From Streptomyces sp. AJS327 (GTDB lineage: Bacteria; Actinomycetota; Actinomycetes; Streptomycetales; Streptomycetaceae), in the NCBI RefSeq assembly GCF_013450295.1, contig NZ_SKBR01000002.1, positions 434,001 to 498,000 on the forward strand: a stretch of DNA of 64,000 nt. Direction: 5' to 3'. The position numbers and the translations under genes are program-made. Under the pieces are notes generated by a model. That model was not told the origin of the DNA. It did no database searches and saw only the letters and a program-made list of their open reading frames with translations. This document shows, piece by piece, positions 62,497 to 64,000 of this stretch (its first letter is position 1; each line of letters begins with the position of its first letter).

Positions 62497-63654
62497 ATGG
62501 CGGGCGACAGCAAGGACGGTGAACAACCGGCGGAGCGGCGCACCCGGAGGGGGCGGGCCACCGGTCGTCGCCGCAAGCCCCGTACCGGGCGCCAGCGGGC
62601 GCTGCGGATCGGCGCGTGGGCCCTCGCCGGGGCCGTGGCGCTGGGGGGCACCACCCTCGGCTTCGTCTACTTCAAGCTCAACGGGAACATCTCCGGCGTC
62701 GACATCAACGCGGCCCTCGGTACCGACCGGCCGAAGGACTCCAGCAACGGCTCCATGGACATCCTCGTCCTGGGCTCCGACTCGCGTTCCGGCCCGAACG
62801 CGCGCTACGGCTCGGACGGCGGCGGCGCCCGCTCCGACACCGCGATGATCGTGCACATCAACGAGGACCACAGCCGCGCCAGCGTGGTCTCCATCCCCCG
62901 GGACACCATCGTGCGGCGCCCCAGCTGCGTGAAGGGTGGCGCCCAGGCCGACGTGCGGGGCGACGACACCGCCGAGGGACAGGTCGTCCCGGCCCAGCGC
63001 GCCATGTTCAACAGCGCCTACGAGGTGGGCGGCCCGGCCTGCGCGGTGAAGACCGTCGAGTCGATCTCCGGCGTGCGGATGGACCACTACGTCGAGGTGG
63101 ACTTCTCCGGCTTCAAGAAGCTGATTAACACCCTCGGCGGGGTGGAGATCACCACCCGGAAGGCCATCCAGGACAAGGACAGCCAGCTCGACCTCAGCGC
63201 CGGTACCCACACGCTCAACGGCGAGCAGGCGCTCGGGCTGGTCCGCACCCGGCACGGCGTCGGCGACGGCAGCGACCTCGGCCGCATCCAGCTCCAGCAG
63301 GCGTTCATCAAGGCCCTGCTGGACCAGGTCAACAGTGTCGGCCTGTTCAGCAGTCCGAAGAAGCTGTACGACCTCGCGGACACCGCCACCTCGACCATCA
63401 CCACCGACTCGGAGCTGGACTCCGTCGGGAAGCTGGCCGACCTCGCCAAGACGATGAAGGCGGTCAAGTCCGACGACATCCAGATGACCACGCTGCCGGT
63501 CCGCTACGACCCGGCCGACCCCAACCGCGTCATCCCCGTGGAGCGCAACACCGCGCTGGTCTGGAAGGCGCTCAAGGCGGACAAGCCGGTGCCCGCCGAG
63601 GCCAACAAGGACACCGCTGGTGACCAGACCGACATAGACGGCGTCGTACGGTGA
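62497..63654 (+). CDS. LytR-CpsA-Psr (LCP) family wall-polymer ligase
   Basis: A 385-residue membrane protein that attaches secondary wall polymers to peptidoglycan. An Arg/Lys-rich cytoplasmic start leads to one transmembrane helix (ALRIGAWALAGAVALGGTTL, about 35-58). The LCP domain has MDILVLGSDSRSG, SDTAMIVHINEDHSRASVVSIPRDT and LVRTRHGVGDGSDLGRIQLQQ, the phosphate-binding Arg/Asp set. ATG 62497 has AGGGAA at good spacing; GTG 62491 is too close. Its place between rho and rpmE is the normal Streptomyces order as I recall. Confidence 0.93.
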   Translation: MAGDSKDGEQPAERRTRRGRATGRRRKPRTGRQRALRIGAWALAGAVALGGTTLGFVYFKLNGNISGVDINAALGTDRPKDSSNGSMDILVLGSDSRSGPNARYGSDGGGARSDTAMIVHINEDHSRASVVSIPRDTIVRRPSCVKGGAQADVRGDDTAEGQVVPAQRAMFNSAYEVGGPACAVKTVESISGVRMDHYVEVDFSGFKKLINTLGGVEITTRKAIQDKDSQLDLSAGTHTLNGEQALGLVRTRHGVGDGSDLGRIQLQQAFIKALLDQVNSVGLFSSPKKLYDLADTATSTITTDSELDSVGKLADLAKTMKAVKSDDIQMTTLPVRYDPADPNRVIPVERNTALVWKALKADKPVPAEANKDTAGDQTDIDGVVR

Positions 63655-63713
63655 CCACCGCCCCCACCCGGCGCCGGACGCCAGCCGGGGGCGGGCCCCG
63701 GGTCGCGGGGGCC

Positions 63714-63740
63714 GGGAATACCCCGGCCCCCGCCCCGGTT
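63714..63740 (+). promoter_or_regulatory. Sigma-R promoter of rpmE
   Basis: GGGAAT (63714-63719), 18 nt, GTT (63738-63740) is an exact match to the Streptomyces sigma-R consensus, about 100 nt upstream of rpmE. rpmE is known as a sigma-R target in S. coelicolor. Confidence 0.75.
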
Positions 63741-63843
63741 TTGGGGGGTGCGGCCAGTAGTGGCAAACTGGACCGTCGGTCCCGGTTCACGCGAGGACAC
63801 ACCGTCCACGCGACCCGGCACCCTCCCGAACCTAGGAGACACC

Positions 63844-64000
63844 GTGAAGCGCGATATCCACCCGGAGTACGTCGAGACCCAGGTCAGCTGCACCTGTGGC
63901 AACTCCTTCACCACCCGCAGCACGATGACGGAAGGCGTTGTCCGCGCCGACATCTGCTCCGCGTGCCACCCCTTCTACACCGGTAAGCAGAAGATCCTCG
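63844..64000 (+). CDS. rpmE: 50S ribosomal protein L31 (5' part, cut by window end)
   Basis: 52 codons are present, beginning at GTG 63844 with AGGAGA upstream, of about 75 expected. [21 protein letters not shown] and [18 protein letters not shown] are diagnostic. The four cysteines (CTC and CSAC) make it the zinc-binding C+ form. The sigma-R promoter upstream indicates induction by thiol stress, which links ribosome composition to oxidative state. The next gene is outside the window. Confidence 0.96.
   Translation, partial: MKRDIHPEYVETQVSCTCGNSFTTRSTMTEGVVRADICSACHPFYTGKQKIL

Overview
The window looks like chromosome of a Streptomyces or very close relative. Support comes from very high GC with almost fixed G/C third positions, many GTG starts, leaderless promoters, a conservon, a HspR-type HAIR operator before lon, sigma-R-type promoter elements, and core blocks in an order I remember from Streptomyces (kgd / two-component pair / lon; lysA-hom-thrC-thrB-rho-LCP-rpmE). 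No phage, IS element or CRISPR array was seen.

Layout. (1) 0-9.7 kb: an accessory locus on the + strand with a MoxR-type AAA+ ATPase, a SAV_2336-like vWA/TPR protein, a small FxSxx-COOH-like peptide, a HExxH peptide-modification enzyme overlapping the peptide gene by 4 nt, and a TIR/NB-ARC/TPR protein of the FxsT type. It joins a RiPP-like precursor and modifying enzyme to NTPase conflict or signalling proteins. No radical-SAM partner lies in the window, and the peptide lacks the FxSxx C-terminus. (2) 9.8-20.1 kb: core genes kgd, an HK/RR pair, a spermidine-synthase-like protein and lon. (3) 20.3-33 kb: GH25 lysozyme, MarR regulator, a conservon in which cvnC is replaced by a 69-codon ORF, a PP2C-like protein, a coiled-coil protein that seems to have lost a LytM domain by frameshift, and a lipid-anchored-looking beta-propeller. 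(4) 33-41 kb: 2H phosphoesterase, SoxR, TetR plus AurF-like diiron oxygenase, and secreted wall enzymes (M23, PGRP amidase, PIG-L deacetylase). (5) 41-49.5 kb: a small probable biosynthetic cluster with a cucumopine-synthase-related protein, a DAO-type oxidase, a LuxE-like adenylating enzyme, a LuxC-like reductase, an F420-type LLM oxidoreductase, a histidine phosphatase, a 22-codon ORF with a strong SD, and a LuxR regulator broken by a 20-bp duplication. (6) 49.4-52.1 kb: a gene-poor, somewhat AT-richer stretch ending at tRNA-Arg(CCG). (7) 52.3-64 kb: core genes for a receiver-only regulator, NrtL-like ArgS relative, lysA, hom, thrC, thrB, rho with a possible leader peptide, an LCP ligase and rpmE (cut by the window end).

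Functionally, the right-hand block makes lysine, threonine and the methionine precursor and controls transcription termination. The middle block remodels the wall and senses redox or membrane state. The two accessory loci (0-9.7 kb and 41-49.5 kb) are where new chemistry is most likely.
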